Below, piece by piece: positions 48,587-57,257 of a DNA stretch of 64,000 bases (position 1 is the first letter of the stretch; each line of letters starts with the position of its first letter). Origin of the DNA: Levilinea sp. (GTDB lineage: Bacteria > Chloroflexota > Anaerolineae > Anaerolineales > Anaerolineaceae). The position numbers were made by a program, and so were the translations under genes. The DNA lies in NCBI GenBank assembly GCA_029975215.1, contig JARKPO010000005.1, positions 62,001 through 126,000 on the forward strand, written 5' to 3'. Under the pieces are notes generated by a model. The model saw only the letters and a list, made by a program, of their open reading frames with translations. It made no database searches and had not been told where the DNA came from.

Positions 48587-51001
48587 ATGGCTGAAAAAAC
48601 TGTTGAAATCTCCTTGCCAGTTCTTTTACCAGAAATTCGAGATGCGCGAGACATTTGTGTGGACCGGCTTCAAGCGAGTCTGCAAGGTCACAAAGGCATC
48701 CTCCAAACGCATTTACATATGGATCATGATCCAATTGATTTATGTATCCATTACGATCCAAACCTGATTTCTTTGGCGGCTGTTAAGCGTATTGCGGAAG
48801 ATGTTGGATCAGAGTTCCGCAACGGTTACCGCCACGAGCAAATATCTTTTAGTGGTCTGGATAGCGCTGATTCGGCCACGATGATCGCCTCTGAGCTTGA
48901 AAAACTGAAAGGAATGCTGCATGCGAGTGTGAGCTATGCCTCGGGACTCGCAATTGTGGCATACGATACGAAAGTTCTTTCTCTAGAACAAATCCAGCGC
49001 ACCATGAAACACTATGGCGCTCGGCCGTTAGCTCAACCAAAAGGACAAGATGAAGAGGAAGCGCACGACCACGATCACGGAAGTGCTCCCACTTTCCTGC
49101 CACACTGGATCCAGGAACGATGGACGTTGGTTTTGATCGCGCTTGGAGGCGTATTTCTCCTCCTCGGTTGGGTTGGGCAACAATTTCTGGGTTTACCTGC
49201 AAGTGTTGCATTAATTCTTTTCCTGCTTTCCTATATCGCCAGCGCATATGATATAGGGCATCATGCCATCCCGGCGCTATTGAGGGGCAAGTTTGACACG
49301 GATGTACTGATGTTAGCCGCCGCAGTTGGCGCTGCCTTTTTAGGGGCGTGGGCTGAAGGTGCTTTTCTTCTTTTCCTATTTGGGGTAGGACATGCTGGAG
49401 AGCATTATGCCCTGGATAGGGCCCGTAACGCGATCAATGCATTGGGAGAATTAATGCCCAAGACCGCTCAGGTCAAGCGTGACGGTAAAATCATTGAAGA
49501 ACCAGTCGAGCAGCTCTCAATCGGTGACGTGGTTGTTGTTCGCCCAGGCGACCGGATTCCAGTCGACGGGGTGATTTCTCAAGGTGAAAGCGCCATCGAT
49601 CAGAGTCCTATTACCGGGGAATCCGTCCCTGTTCAGAAGGGTATTGGCGACGAGGTATTTACTGGAACGATCAATCAAGAATCAGCACTTGAAGTAAACA
49701 TCACCCGGCTGGCAAAGGATAACACGTTGAGCCGGGTCATGAAAATGGTAGCTGAAGCCCAAGGACAGCAAAGTCCTACGCAGCAATTCACCGACCGGTT
49801 TACCGCCCGATTTGTTCCGATTGTGCTGATTTTGGTCGTGTTGGTCGCGGTGGTACCCCCTATGGTAGGTCTTATGCCGTTTTCAGAGAGCTTTTATCGG
49901 GCAATGCTTCTTCTCGTTGCGGCTTCCCCTTGTGCGTTGGCTGTCGGTACCCCGGCAGCAGTTCTGGCTGGGATTGCCCAGGCGGCGCGCAATGGGGTAT
50001 TGATCAAAGGCGGCGTTCACCTTGAAAACCTCGGCCGTCTGAATGCGATGGCTTTTGATAAGACCGGGACTCTGACTCAGGGTAAGTTTCAGGTAACTGA
50101 TGTTATTCCTTTCAATGGTGCGAAACCCGATGAAATCCTGAGATTAGCAGGGGCCGTTGAACAGCAGTCTAATCACCCCTTGGCCTTGGCGGTTGTCCGT
50201 GCTGCTCAAGAACAGAAACTCTCCCTACCTGTAGCAGAAGGTTTGGAGAATATCCCTGGTCGCGGCGTGCGCAGCCAGGTCGAAGGCCAACCGATCTGGA
50301 TTGGATCTCTCAAGCTTTTCGAGGAAAATGCCGGAAAGGCCGTGGATGACAGGATTCGCCAAACGGTAGAGCAGTTCGAGAGCGCCGGTCGCACGACGAT
50401 GACGATTGGCCGCGACGGTGTATTTCTGGGCGTCCTGGCTTTGGCGGATGTGCCCAGACCTCGTGTAGCGGCCGTCCTTTCCCAGTTGCGCAACCTGGGC
50501 GTGAAGCACTTGATCATGCTAACGGGCGACAACCGGAAGGTAGCACAACAGATTGCGAAAGAGATTGGGGTCACCGACGTTGAAGCGGAATTGCTGCCTG
50601 AAGATAAGCTGGGTACGATAAAGCGTTTACAAAAAGAATATGGGGCGGTTGCAATGACAGGAGATGGCGTAAACGATGCGCCGGCGCTGGCGACTGCTAC
50701 GGTTGGGATTGCGATGGGGGGCGCGGGGACAGCGGTGGCTCTTGAAACCGCTGACGTGGCCTTGATGGCTGATGACCTAAGCAAGCTGCCGTTCGCAGTC
50801 GGCCTGAGTCGCGCCAGCCGGCGAATTATCCAGCAAAATCTGGCTATTTCCCTCGGTGTGATTGCTTTGCTGATTATCACATCCGTGCTCGGTTTGGTGC
50901 AGCTCAGTTGGGCTGTTGTTGCCCATGAAGGGAGTACGGTATTGGTTGCAATGAATGCACTGCGCTTGTTGGGATACCAGCTTCGAGGCGGAAAAGCGTA
51001 A
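48587..51001 (+). CDS. P1B-type heavy-metal ATPase with SPC membrane motif
   Basis: An 804-residue metal ATPase, longer than the other two because of a roughly 190-residue N terminus made of two HMA-like folds without CxxC motifs, followed by a short His cluster (AHDHDHGSA). It has TGES, DKTGT and GDGVNDAPAL. The membrane motif is AASPCALAVGTP (Ser-Pro-Cys), the type associated with Co(II)/Fe(II)/Zn(II) exporters. Control by a CzrA-type repressor fits Zn(II) or Co(II) efflux. The start follows AAAGG. Confidence 0.94.
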   Translation: MAEKTVEISLPVLLPEIRDARDICVDRLQASLQGHKGILQTHLHMDHDPIDLCIHYDPNLISLAAVKRIAEDVGSEFRNGYRHEQISFSGLDSADSATMIASELEKLKGMLHASVSYASGLAIVAYDTKVLSLEQIQRTMKHYGARPLAQPKGQDEEEAHDHDHGSAPTFLPHWIQERWTLVLIALGGVFLLLGWVGQQFLGLPASVALILFLLSYIASAYDIGHHAIPALLRGKFDTDVLMLAAAVGAAFLGAWAEGAFLLFLFGVGHAGEHYALDRARNAINALGELMPKTAQVKRDGKIIEEPVEQLSIGDVVVVRPGDRIPVDGVISQGESAIDQSPITGESVPVQKGIGDEVFTGTINQESALEVNITRLAKDNTLSRVMKMVAEAQGQQSPTQQFTDRFTARFVPIVLILVVLVAVVPPMVGLMPFSESFYRAMLLLVAASPCALAVGTPAAVLAGIAQAARNGVLIKGGVHLENLGRLNAMAFDKTGTLTQGKFQVTDVIPFNGAKPDEILRLAGAVEQQSNHPLALAVVRAAQEQKLSLPVAEGLENIPGRGVRSQVEGQPIWIGSLKLFEENAGKAVDDRIRQTVEQFESAGRTTMTIGRDGVFLGVLALADVPRPRVAAVLSQLRNLGVKHLIMLTGDNRKVAQQIAKEIGVTDVEAELLPEDKLGTIKRLQKEYGAVAMTGDGVNDAPALATATVGIAMGGAGTAVALETADVALMADDLSKLPFAVGLSRASRRIIQQNLAISLGVIALLIITSVLGLVQLSWAVVAHEGSTVLVAMNALRLLGYQLRGGKA

Positions 51002-51040
51002 ACCATACGGGGACTTCCCGCTGAAACGTTGAGGCAAACA

Positions 51041-51643
51041 ATGACGATCGAACCATACGATCACCTTTTTCTTGCAGGTGTTTATGGGCTGATGCTGGTC
51101 ATCCGCCTGATTTATGGATGGCAGGCAAATCGCAAAGGTGGTAAAGCTGTCAGGCGGCGCGAACCAGGTTGGTCACCGGTCTTGATGGGAATATTGATGG
51201 TCTTATCCAATGGCGTCCTGTTGGTTGACATCCTTTGGCCTAAAGCGCTGAAAGCCACTTCCATTGCACTTCCGGAAGGATGGCGGTGGATGGGTCTGGT
51301 GATTTGCATCGGGATGGATGGGCTGTTCTGGTGGATCCATCAGGCTCTGGGGCAGAACTGGGCGGTGGGGGTTCTTGTGAAGGAAAACCACAGTCTCGTT
51401 ACCGCAGGGCCATACCGCTGGGTGCGCCACCCCATGTACACCACACTATTCGGTTTTAGTGTCGGGTTCTTCCTTCTGTCGGCGAATGTGCTGGTGGGCG
51501 TGTTCTGGTTGGCCATGACCCTTGCCAGTGCCTGGCGGGTGGGCAAGGAGGAATCCATTCTTACGCAGACCTTTGGTGTGGCGTATGTACAATATATGGC
51601 CCGAACCGGTCGGTTTCTACCAAAAATGACGGGAATCCAATGA
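51041..51643 (+). CDS. ICMT-like membrane methyltransferase
   Basis: A 200-residue membrane protein with the ICMT/PEMT-type C terminus: TAGPYRWVRHPMYTTLF and EESILTQTFGVAYVQYMARTGRFLP. It resembles the proteins at 35384, 52268 and 54825. The ATG at 51041 with GAGG seven bases upstream is chosen; a TTG at 51029 is an alternative. It follows the P1B ATPase by 39 bases and overlaps the next methyltransferase by four bases. The substrate is probably a membrane lipid or isoprenoid. Confidence 0.85.
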   Translation: MTIEPYDHLFLAGVYGLMLVIRLIYGWQANRKGGKAVRRREPGWSPVLMGILMVLSNGVLLVDILWPKALKATSIALPEGWRWMGLVICIGMDGLFWWIHQALGQNWAVGVLVKENHSLVTAGPYRWVRHPMYTTLFGFSVGFFLLSANVLVGVFWLAMTLASAWRVGKEESILTQTFGVAYVQYMARTGRFLPKMTGIQ

Positions 51644-52260
51644 ACAACCGTGATAACCTCCAGCTGTATCGCCTATATGCTCCGCTCTACGATCGCTTGA
51701 TGCGCGCCTGGACGGCAACCGCGCGGCGTAAAGCCATTGACATGCTCCAGCTCCAACCAGGCGAGCGGCTGTTCATCCCAGGGGTAGGGACCGGCCTGGA
51801 CTTGCCCAACATCCCGGCCGGAGTCTGCATCGTAGCGGGCGATCTCAGTCCGGCCATGCTGCATCAGGCGCGGAAAAAACTGCAAGAACCGGTCGGTTTC
51901 ATTGTGATGGATGCTCAGGAGCTGCCGCTGCCCGATGGCAGTTGTGATGCAGTATTGCTCAACCTGATCCTCTCAGTTGTCCCCAACGGACCAGTGGCCA
52001 TGCAGGAAGCCTGGCGCGTTCTGAAACCCGGCGGGCACGTGGCGGTTTTCGATAAATTTCTACCAGAAGGCAGCCGCCTCTCGGGCTTCCGAGTGTTGTT
52101 GGGTTGGCTGATTCGTCAAATCGGTACGGATCCCAACCGCCAGTTTCGTGAAATGATCCGGAACATTCCAGGCGCCCATATGCCGGTCGATGCACCTTCC
52201 CTGCTGAACGGGCTATACCGGTTGATTCTCATGACAAAACCAGTAGTTACCGTAGCGTAA
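51640..52260 (+). CDS. SAM-dependent methyltransferase
   Basis: A 206-residue UbiE-like methyltransferase: YAPLYDRLMRAWTATARR, motif I LFIPGVGTGLDLPNI, VAGDLSPAML, DAVLLNLILSVVP and AWRVLKPGGHVAVFD. Its start overlaps the ICMT-like stop (ATGA). It belongs to a plus-strand run that alternates soluble and membrane methyltransferases; the YxxLYDRLM start is typical of phospholipid N-methyltransferases and related enzymes. Confidence 0.86.
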   Translation: MNNRDNLQLYRLYAPLYDRLMRAWTATARRKAIDMLQLQPGERLFIPGVGTGLDLPNIPAGVCIVAGDLSPAMLHQARKKLQEPVGFIVMDAQELPLPDGSCDAVLLNLILSVVPNGPVAMQEAWRVLKPGGHVAVFDKFLPEGSRLSGFRVLLGWLIRQIGTDPNRQFREMIRNIPGAHMPVDAPSLLNGLYRLILMTKPVVTVA

Positions 52261-52267
52261 GGAGCCC

Positions 52268-52945
52268 ATGAGTAGAAGCATGATGCTTTTCCTGGCGATT
52301 GGGGTGCCCATTCTGGCGTTGTTATTAGCCTGCCTTGGCGTCGCGACGTTGGCAGACAATCTGACCGGATGGATCCTGTTCATTACCGGGGTCGCATTTT
52401 TGGCTGGGCCATTCATCTACTCTTGGCGTAGAGGGCAACCTTACTGGCTGTTGGGCAGCGGAAAGGGCACTCAAGAAGAAAAGGGAGATATCTCTTTCTG
52501 GCTCATCTTGCCCGGTTTTCTGCTCGTGTTTTTTGGTTCGCCGCTCGAATTCTTATATCTGCCGGTTACGATCACTCGCGATCATGTCCTGGAAGGTCTG
52601 GGACTCCTCCTATTCGGCTTGGGGTTGGGGCTATTCATTTGGACCCGGCGAACCGCGCAAGACCAGTATTCCGGGCATATACAGATTAAAGTCGATCATA
52701 TCCTGGTGAAAACCGGGCCTTACCGCTATGTGAGACATCCCGCCTATAGTGGCTACCTGCTGATGTCGCTCGGCGTTGCGATCGCTTATTCCAGTATAGT
52801 CGGGGTAACATCTGTCCTACTGCTCCTTTTGCCAGGGATACTGTACCGCCTGCGCCTGGAGGAGAAATTCCTATCAGACCGGTTTCCAATGGAATACAGG
52901 CAGTATGCGCAAAAAACGGGCTGTTTGTTTCCAAAGATACGGTGA
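52268..52945 (+). CDS. ICMT-like membrane methyltransferase
   Basis: A 225-residue protein with an N-terminal pair of helices (LFLAIGVPILALLLACLGVA) and the family C terminus KTGPYRYVRHPAYSGYL and RLEEKFLSDRFPMEYRQYAQ. It has more helices than the 51041 protein. It begins seven bases after the methyltransferase. Methylation of a membrane-embedded substrate is likely. Confidence 0.85.
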   Translation: MSRSMMLFLAIGVPILALLLACLGVATLADNLTGWILFITGVAFLAGPFIYSWRRGQPYWLLGSGKGTQEEKGDISFWLILPGFLLVFFGSPLEFLYLPVTITRDHVLEGLGLLLFGLGLGLFIWTRRTAQDQYSGHIQIKVDHILVKTGPYRYVRHPAYSGYLLMSLGVAIAYSSIVGVTSVLLLLLPGILYRLRLEEKFLSDRFPMEYRQYAQKTGCLFPKIR

Positions 52946-52952
52946 ATCTACA

Positions 52953-53804
52953 ATGAAAATTGCTCCCTGCCATAATAGCCACCCCAATCTGGGGGCCTGT
53001 CACATGCTCGAAGTGGAAGGCGTTCCGATCCATTTGATATCGGAGGGAAAAGGCCCCCTCATTCTCTTTGTGCATGGCAGCCAGGCCTGGTCCTATTCCT
53101 GGCGTTACCAGATCGAAGCCTTTGCTGCTGCTGGTTACCAGGCGGTGGCCGTGAATTTACCCGGCAACGGCTATTCAGCCGCGCCAGCCCATTACGACTA
53201 TTCGGTTTCCGGGAATGCTCGCTTGATTGGGGCTGTACTGGATTGCTTGAACGCACCCCAGGCAATTCTGGCTGCCAGCTCAGCCGGAGGGCTTCCGGTG
53301 CTGGACTTCACGATTCATCATCCAGAACGCGTAACCGCGCTGGTCCTGTCTTCAACCTGCGGAGTGCCTCATCAACTTCCTTTCCTTTGGAATTTGATCC
53401 GCCTACCGGTGATCGGCGAACTGGCCCGATTTTTTCTCAATTCTGAAATGATCCGCAAAAACCTGGAAGAAGCCTATGCCGACGCCAGGAAAGTCACGGA
53501 AGCGGATGTACAGGCGTACACCCAACCGCTGCTTCGACCTGGAAGTTGGGCCGCGAACTTGCGAACAGAACGCAGCACGGCTCCTGAATTTGTGGAGCAA
53601 CATCTGGCTGATATTCACTGCCCGGTGCTGATTGTTTGGGGTAAGGAGGATGCCTGGCATCCGCTGGCGATGACAGAAGCCTTTCACCAAAAGCTCCCTC
53701 AGGCGAAGATTGAGGTCTTGCCCAACTGTGGCCATCTACCTCACGAGGAGCTACCGGATTGTTTCAATCAACATGCGCTGACCTTCTTAAGCCAAATTTC
53801 CTGA
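52953..53804 (+). CDS. Alpha/beta hydrolase
   Basis: A 283-residue alpha/beta hydrolase. The oxyanion region is LFVHGSQAWSYSWR, the nucleophile elbow is AASSAGG (Ser in ASSAG), and the later acid and His are in IVWGKEDAW and NCGHLPHEEL. The cap region lies between about 130 and 200. Esterase or haloalkane-type chemistry is possible. It starts seven bases after the ICMT-like gene (52945) and lies within the lipid-methyltransferase run. Confidence 0.9.
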   Translation: MKIAPCHNSHPNLGACHMLEVEGVPIHLISEGKGPLILFVHGSQAWSYSWRYQIEAFAAAGYQAVAVNLPGNGYSAAPAHYDYSVSGNARLIGAVLDCLNAPQAILAASSAGGLPVLDFTIHHPERVTALVLSSTCGVPHQLPFLWNLIRLPVIGELARFFLNSEMIRKNLEEAYADARKVTEADVQAYTQPLLRPGSWAANLRTERSTAPEFVEQHLADIHCPVLIVWGKEDAWHPLAMTEAFHQKLPQAKIEVLPNCGHLPHEELPDCFNQHALTFLSQIS

Positions 53805-53807
53805 TGA

Positions 53808-53990
53808 ATGGCATACTCACCGTCTCCCCAATCCAACCTGGTGTTTACCATAGCCGAGAGGGAAGCGCTGAAAGCCAGTTACCCGGGCGCAAAGGTGCAC
53901 ACGTTCGCCAGCGGTGGTCACCAGTCCGGTTTTACCCACAGGGAAGAATTTAACCAGGTGCTGGATGGCTTTCTAGATAAAACGGAATAA
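53808..53990 (+). pseudogene. Fragment of a second alpha/beta hydrolase
   Basis: A 60-codon open frame directly after the hydrolase stop. From about residue 12 it reads FTIAEREALKASYPGAKVH, then FASGGHQSGFTHREEFNQVL, which looks like the C-terminal catalytic-His region of an alpha/beta hydrolase, but no preceding N-terminal part is present. Most likely a decayed duplicate end. Confidence 0.5.
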
Positions 53991-54019
53991 CAGGTTGATT
54001 GAATAAGAAAGAGGATACT

Positions 54020-54823
54020 GTGAAATATAAAACTTTGGATATCCTGACCTGCCCATTCTGTCGTGAACATGTGGAATTCTTAGGCCCTAAAGCTGAGGAT
54101 ATACAAAGTGGCACGCTTCAATGCAACAACTGTTCGAGAACTTACTCAGTCATCCAGGGCATTCCGCGCTTTGTCAAGCCTGAAGCTCTGACCGGCTTGA
54201 ACCGTCGCTTCGCCCGTATGTATGACTGGTTTTCGTGGATCTATGTCCCGTTCTCTAAAGCAGCCTTTGCCCTTCTCGGTATGAGCGAGGAACAGGGTCG
54301 CCGCGAAATCCTCGATCGCCTCGATCCGCAAGGCGGGCGAGTCCTGGAAGTATCTATCGGCCCAGGCGTGAACCTGCCTTATCTCGTCCGCCGAGCTGAC
54401 ATGGGTGACATCTATGGATTGGATATTTCCCTCGGCCAACTTCATCGTTGTCAGAGGGTAACACAGCGTAAAGGCTGGGACGTGGATTTATTCCTGGGCA
54501 ACGGCGAGCAGTTGCCATTCCAAGGAGGGTCGTTCGAAAGTGTTTTTCACATAGGGGGCATAAATTTCTTCAACGATAAAAGAGCCGCTATTGAAGAAAT
54601 GATCCGTGTCGCCAAATCGGGGTCACGCATCCTAATCGCGGACGAAACCGAACAGGGCGCACGCGGCTACGAACGCTTCCTGCCTGGTTTCAAGAAATTG
54701 TTTAAAGGCCATCGCGAGGCCATCACCACGCCCGTGGATCTGGTACCGGCGGAGATGTTGGATACGCGCGTATTTGAGGTGTGGAAGGGTATGATGTACT
54801 GCTTGGAGTTTAGGAAGCCGTAG
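54020..54823 (+). CDS. Methyltransferase with N-terminal Trm112-like zinc ribbon
   Basis: A 267-residue protein starting at GTG (54020) after GAGG; a TTG at 53999 is an alternative. N-terminal CPFC and CNNC pairs with IQGIPRFV form a Trm112-like zinc ribbon (about 1-50), followed by a UbiE-like methyltransferase: RVLEVSIGPGVNLPYLV (motif I), YGLDISLGQL, SFESVFHIGGINFF and MIRVAKSGSRILIADET. Fusions of this zinc ribbon with methyltransferases occur in many bacteria. It starts after the hydrolase fragment and is followed one base later by an ICMT-like gene. Confidence 0.86.
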   Translation: MKYKTLDILTCPFCREHVEFLGPKAEDIQSGTLQCNNCSRTYSVIQGIPRFVKPEALTGLNRRFARMYDWFSWIYVPFSKAAFALLGMSEEQGRREILDRLDPQGGRVLEVSIGPGVNLPYLVRRADMGDIYGLDISLGQLHRCQRVTQRKGWDVDLFLGNGEQLPFQGGSFESVFHIGGINFFNDKRAAIEEMIRVAKSGSRILIADETEQGARGYERFLPGFKKLFKGHREAITTPVDLVPAEMLDTRVFEVWKGMMYCLEFRKP

Positions 54824-54824
54824 G

Positions 54825-55436
54825 ATGAGCCTGGCCCGTGTCGATTTTTTGGTACATTGGTTCGGTGGCCTGATAGCGTTCGCCATTCTGGGAATGGTGC
54901 TTGCTGGGATCTGGCGCGGGGCGCGCCGCCCAGCCGGCAGATCGATTGGACGCACCGCAAGCTGGTTACACTCACCTCTTTTCTATTTGCTCTCCACAGT
55001 GCTCTTCATTGCCATGTCTGTCGCACTCTGGCGCCCGCTTCCTTTCATGCTTTCCATGCAGAGTCAAGCCTGGCTGCTGGCGCTGGGGTCGTTGGTGTAC
55101 TTTCCCGGTATGGCCTTCGCCTTGTGGGGCCGGCTTGCCCTCGGAAAAATGTACTTTGTCTCGACCGGATTTGGCGCTCAGTTGTTCGCTAATCACCGGT
55201 TGATAACCAGCGGGCCATTTGCGATTGTGCGCCATCCGATGTATGCAGGATTGATCACCGCGGCTGTTGGAAGTCTATTGATTTACCAGACCTGGACGAC
55301 AGCCTTATTCGCCTTTTTTGCACCGTTTCTCCTCCTGCGCGCCCGGCGCGAGGAGCATGTCCTTTCAGTTGAGTTTGGGGAGCATTGGCAGATGTATTGT
55401 CGGCGCGTACCGGCGTTTTTTCCTCGGTTGTGGTAA
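54825..55436 (+). CDS. ICMT-like membrane methyltransferase
   Basis: A 203-residue membrane protein with five or six helices and the ICMT/PEMT motif TSGPFAIVRHPMYAGLI, then RREEHVLSVEFGEHWQMY. It starts one base after the zinc-ribbon methyltransferase, repeating the soluble-plus-membrane methyltransferase pairing of 51041-52268 and 35384-36675. Confidence 0.85.
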   Translation: MSLARVDFLVHWFGGLIAFAILGMVLAGIWRGARRPAGRSIGRTASWLHSPLFYLLSTVLFIAMSVALWRPLPFMLSMQSQAWLLALGSLVYFPGMAFALWGRLALGKMYFVSTGFGAQLFANHRLITSGPFAIVRHPMYAGLITAAVGSLLIYQTWTTALFAFFAPFLLLRARREEHVLSVEFGEHWQMYCRRVPAFFPRLW

Positions 55437-55546
55437 ATGATGGCTTAGTTACTATGTCCCATCAGACCGAATCTTGGTTATCCATGATCACATCGGAAAA
55501 TTAATCAGGTATATCGGTATGACCTTATTCTAAGGAGATCTTAATT

Positions 55547-56308
55547 ATGGAAAATGAAATCGATGTTCGTAAGCGCTTTACGGTGTTTTCCCATGCATTT
55601 CTGTTTGTACTTGGTTTCTCTTTGGTTTTTATCATTGGCTGGGGCGGGGCGGCGACCCTTCTTGGACAGCTGTTTGGGCAGTACAAGGATATCCTGGCCA
55701 GAGTCGGGGGCGTTTTTGTGGTAATCCTGGGACTGACATCGATTGGAATCATCAATATCCCTCTTCTAAATTACGACACTCGACCCCACAGGGAGATAAA
55801 AACAAAACCTGGTTGGATTTCCTCATTCACAATGGGAATCTTCTTTGCAGCTGGTTGGACACCGTGTATTGGAACGACACTGGGTGCAATTCTTACGCTT
55901 GGTATCAGTCAGGATACAAGTTTGCAAGCGATGTTTCTCGCCAGTGGATATGCTTTGGGACTTGGCCTGCCCTTTTTGATTTTGGGCTTTCTTATGGAAC
56001 AAGCCAAATGGGTGGTAGGAAAAATCCGGAATCATATTCGTAAAATACAAATTATTAGTGGATTAACCATAATCGCAATGGGAATATTGATGATAACCAA
56101 CCAGATGTTTTATCTGGCAATTTGGGCACAGCAGAACGGCCTTTTTCTAGATTTAAATTCAGGAAGGATTGGACAACCAGATTATTTAGTAGCGATATTG
56201 GCGGGGACAGTTTCTTTTCTGTCTCCATGTGTTTTACCGCTTGTGCCGGCTTACATCGGCTATCTAGGCGGACAGACAATTCAAAACGTAAAACCCTTAA
56301 AAGGATAA
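55547..56308 (+). CDS. Circularly permuted CcdA-like thiol-redox membrane protein
   Basis: A 253-residue membrane protein with the two CcdA cysteine sites, but in reversed order. The N-terminal part (about 10-190) starts at what is normally helix 2 (VFSHAFLFVLGFSLVFI) and contains FFAAGWTPCIGTTLGAILTL, normally the fourth helix. The segment normally found first, VSFLSPCVLPLVPAYIGYLG, is at the C terminus (about 222-241). It starts at an ATG after AAGGAG and no upstream copy of helix 1 exists, so the order is real. It should pass electrons across the membrane to the adjacent DsbA-like protein or to copper proteins. Confidence 0.86.
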   Translation: MENEIDVRKRFTVFSHAFLFVLGFSLVFIIGWGGAATLLGQLFGQYKDILARVGGVFVVILGLTSIGIINIPLLNYDTRPHREIKTKPGWISSFTMGIFFAAGWTPCIGTTLGAILTLGISQDTSLQAMFLASGYALGLGLPFLILGFLMEQAKWVVGKIRNHIRKIQIISGLTIIAMGILMITNQMFYLAIWAQQNGLFLDLNSGRIGQPDYLVAILAGTVSFLSPCVLPLVPAYIGYLGGQTIQNVKPLKG

Positions 56309-56313
56309 CCTAA

Positions 56314-57063
56314 ATGGACACGATACCCACTTCAGAAGATACAGTTACTTTCAAGCGCACCCATTTTTATGCGGTTTTTGTGGTGCTAGCTTTTGCGGTT
56401 GGAATCTTGCTCGGCTATGTCGTATGGGGACGGTCACCTGGTCCAGTTGAAAATATAGCGGGACTTCAAGAGCCTCAAAAGAATCCTGTTACCCAATCCG
56501 CAGTAGCGACTCAGGCCCCCCAGGTTACTCGATATGATGTCCCAACGGAAGGCTTTCCAAGTATTGGGCCGAAAGATGCGCCGATCGTGATCGTTGAGTT
56601 CAGTGATTTTCAGTGTCCTTACTGCAAACGGTTCTTCGATGAAACATATAAGCAATTGCTCGCAGCCTACCCAGGAAAAATCCGGTTTGTTTTCCGACAC
56701 TTGCCATTGACTTCCATCCATCCCGAGGCATATCCCGCCGCGGAAGCCTCAATGTGCGCGAATGAACAGAATTCGTTTTGGGAGTTCCATGACAAAGTTT
56801 TTGAGAATCAAGATAAACTGGGGCGAGAACTGTACTTACAAATCGCCAGTGACCTTAATTTGGATATGCCTGCATTTGAGGACTGTATCATTACGGGCAA
56901 ATTCAAAGCATTTGTTCAACAGGATTCCGATTACGCAGTGAATTTGGGTATCCAGTCTACACCGACCTTCTTTATAAACGGCTTAGCACTGGTAGGGGCG
57001 CAGCCGATTGAGACATTCAAGCAAGTCATTGATATGGAACTCGCAGGTGAAATTCCCAATTAG
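56314..57063 (+). CDS. DsbA/BdbD-like membrane-anchored disulfide oxidoreductase
   Basis: A 249-residue protein with one N-terminal helix (about 18-38), a low-complexity linker, and a thioredoxin-DsbA domain from about 85: VEFSDFQCPYCKRFF (CxxC) and cis-Pro in IQSTPTFFINGLALVG. The helical insertion between them is DsbA-type. It starts five bases after the CcdA-like gene, so the two probably act as a redox pair; it is also near copper proteins that need reduced or oxidised cysteines. Confidence 0.92.
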   Translation: MDTIPTSEDTVTFKRTHFYAVFVVLAFAVGILLGYVVWGRSPGPVENIAGLQEPQKNPVTQSAVATQAPQVTRYDVPTEGFPSIGPKDAPIVIVEFSDFQCPYCKRFFDETYKQLLAAYPGKIRFVFRHLPLTSIHPEAYPAAEASMCANEQNSFWEFHDKVFENQDKLGRELYLQIASDLNLDMPAFEDCIITGKFKAFVQQDSDYAVNLGIQSTPTFFINGLALVGAQPIETFKQVIDMELAGEIPN

Positions 57064-57165
57064 AATGAGCCGTTTCTGATTACCGGGATTTCCGACGTGT
57101 ATATCCAAATAGATTATTGGATGAAGCCGATAGATAAAACACTACCTCTTTAGATCAACATATAA

Positions 57166-57228
57166 GTGCTGTATCGAATATCCACATGATATTTCCTAAT
57201 CTAAGGCGACGGATATTCGATACAGCAC
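57166..57228. repeat. Perfect 18-base inverted repeat with 27-base loop
   Basis: GTGCTGTATCGAATATCC at 57166-57183 and its exact complement at 57211-57228. It lies between the DsbA-like stop and the PCuAC start. There is no U-tract; the size and perfection suggest a small mobile or repeated palindromic element, or a strong regulatory hairpin. No second copy was noticed in the window. Confidence 0.65.
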
Positions 57229-57257
57229 AAACAAATCAGTGAATAAGGCAGCAGAAG

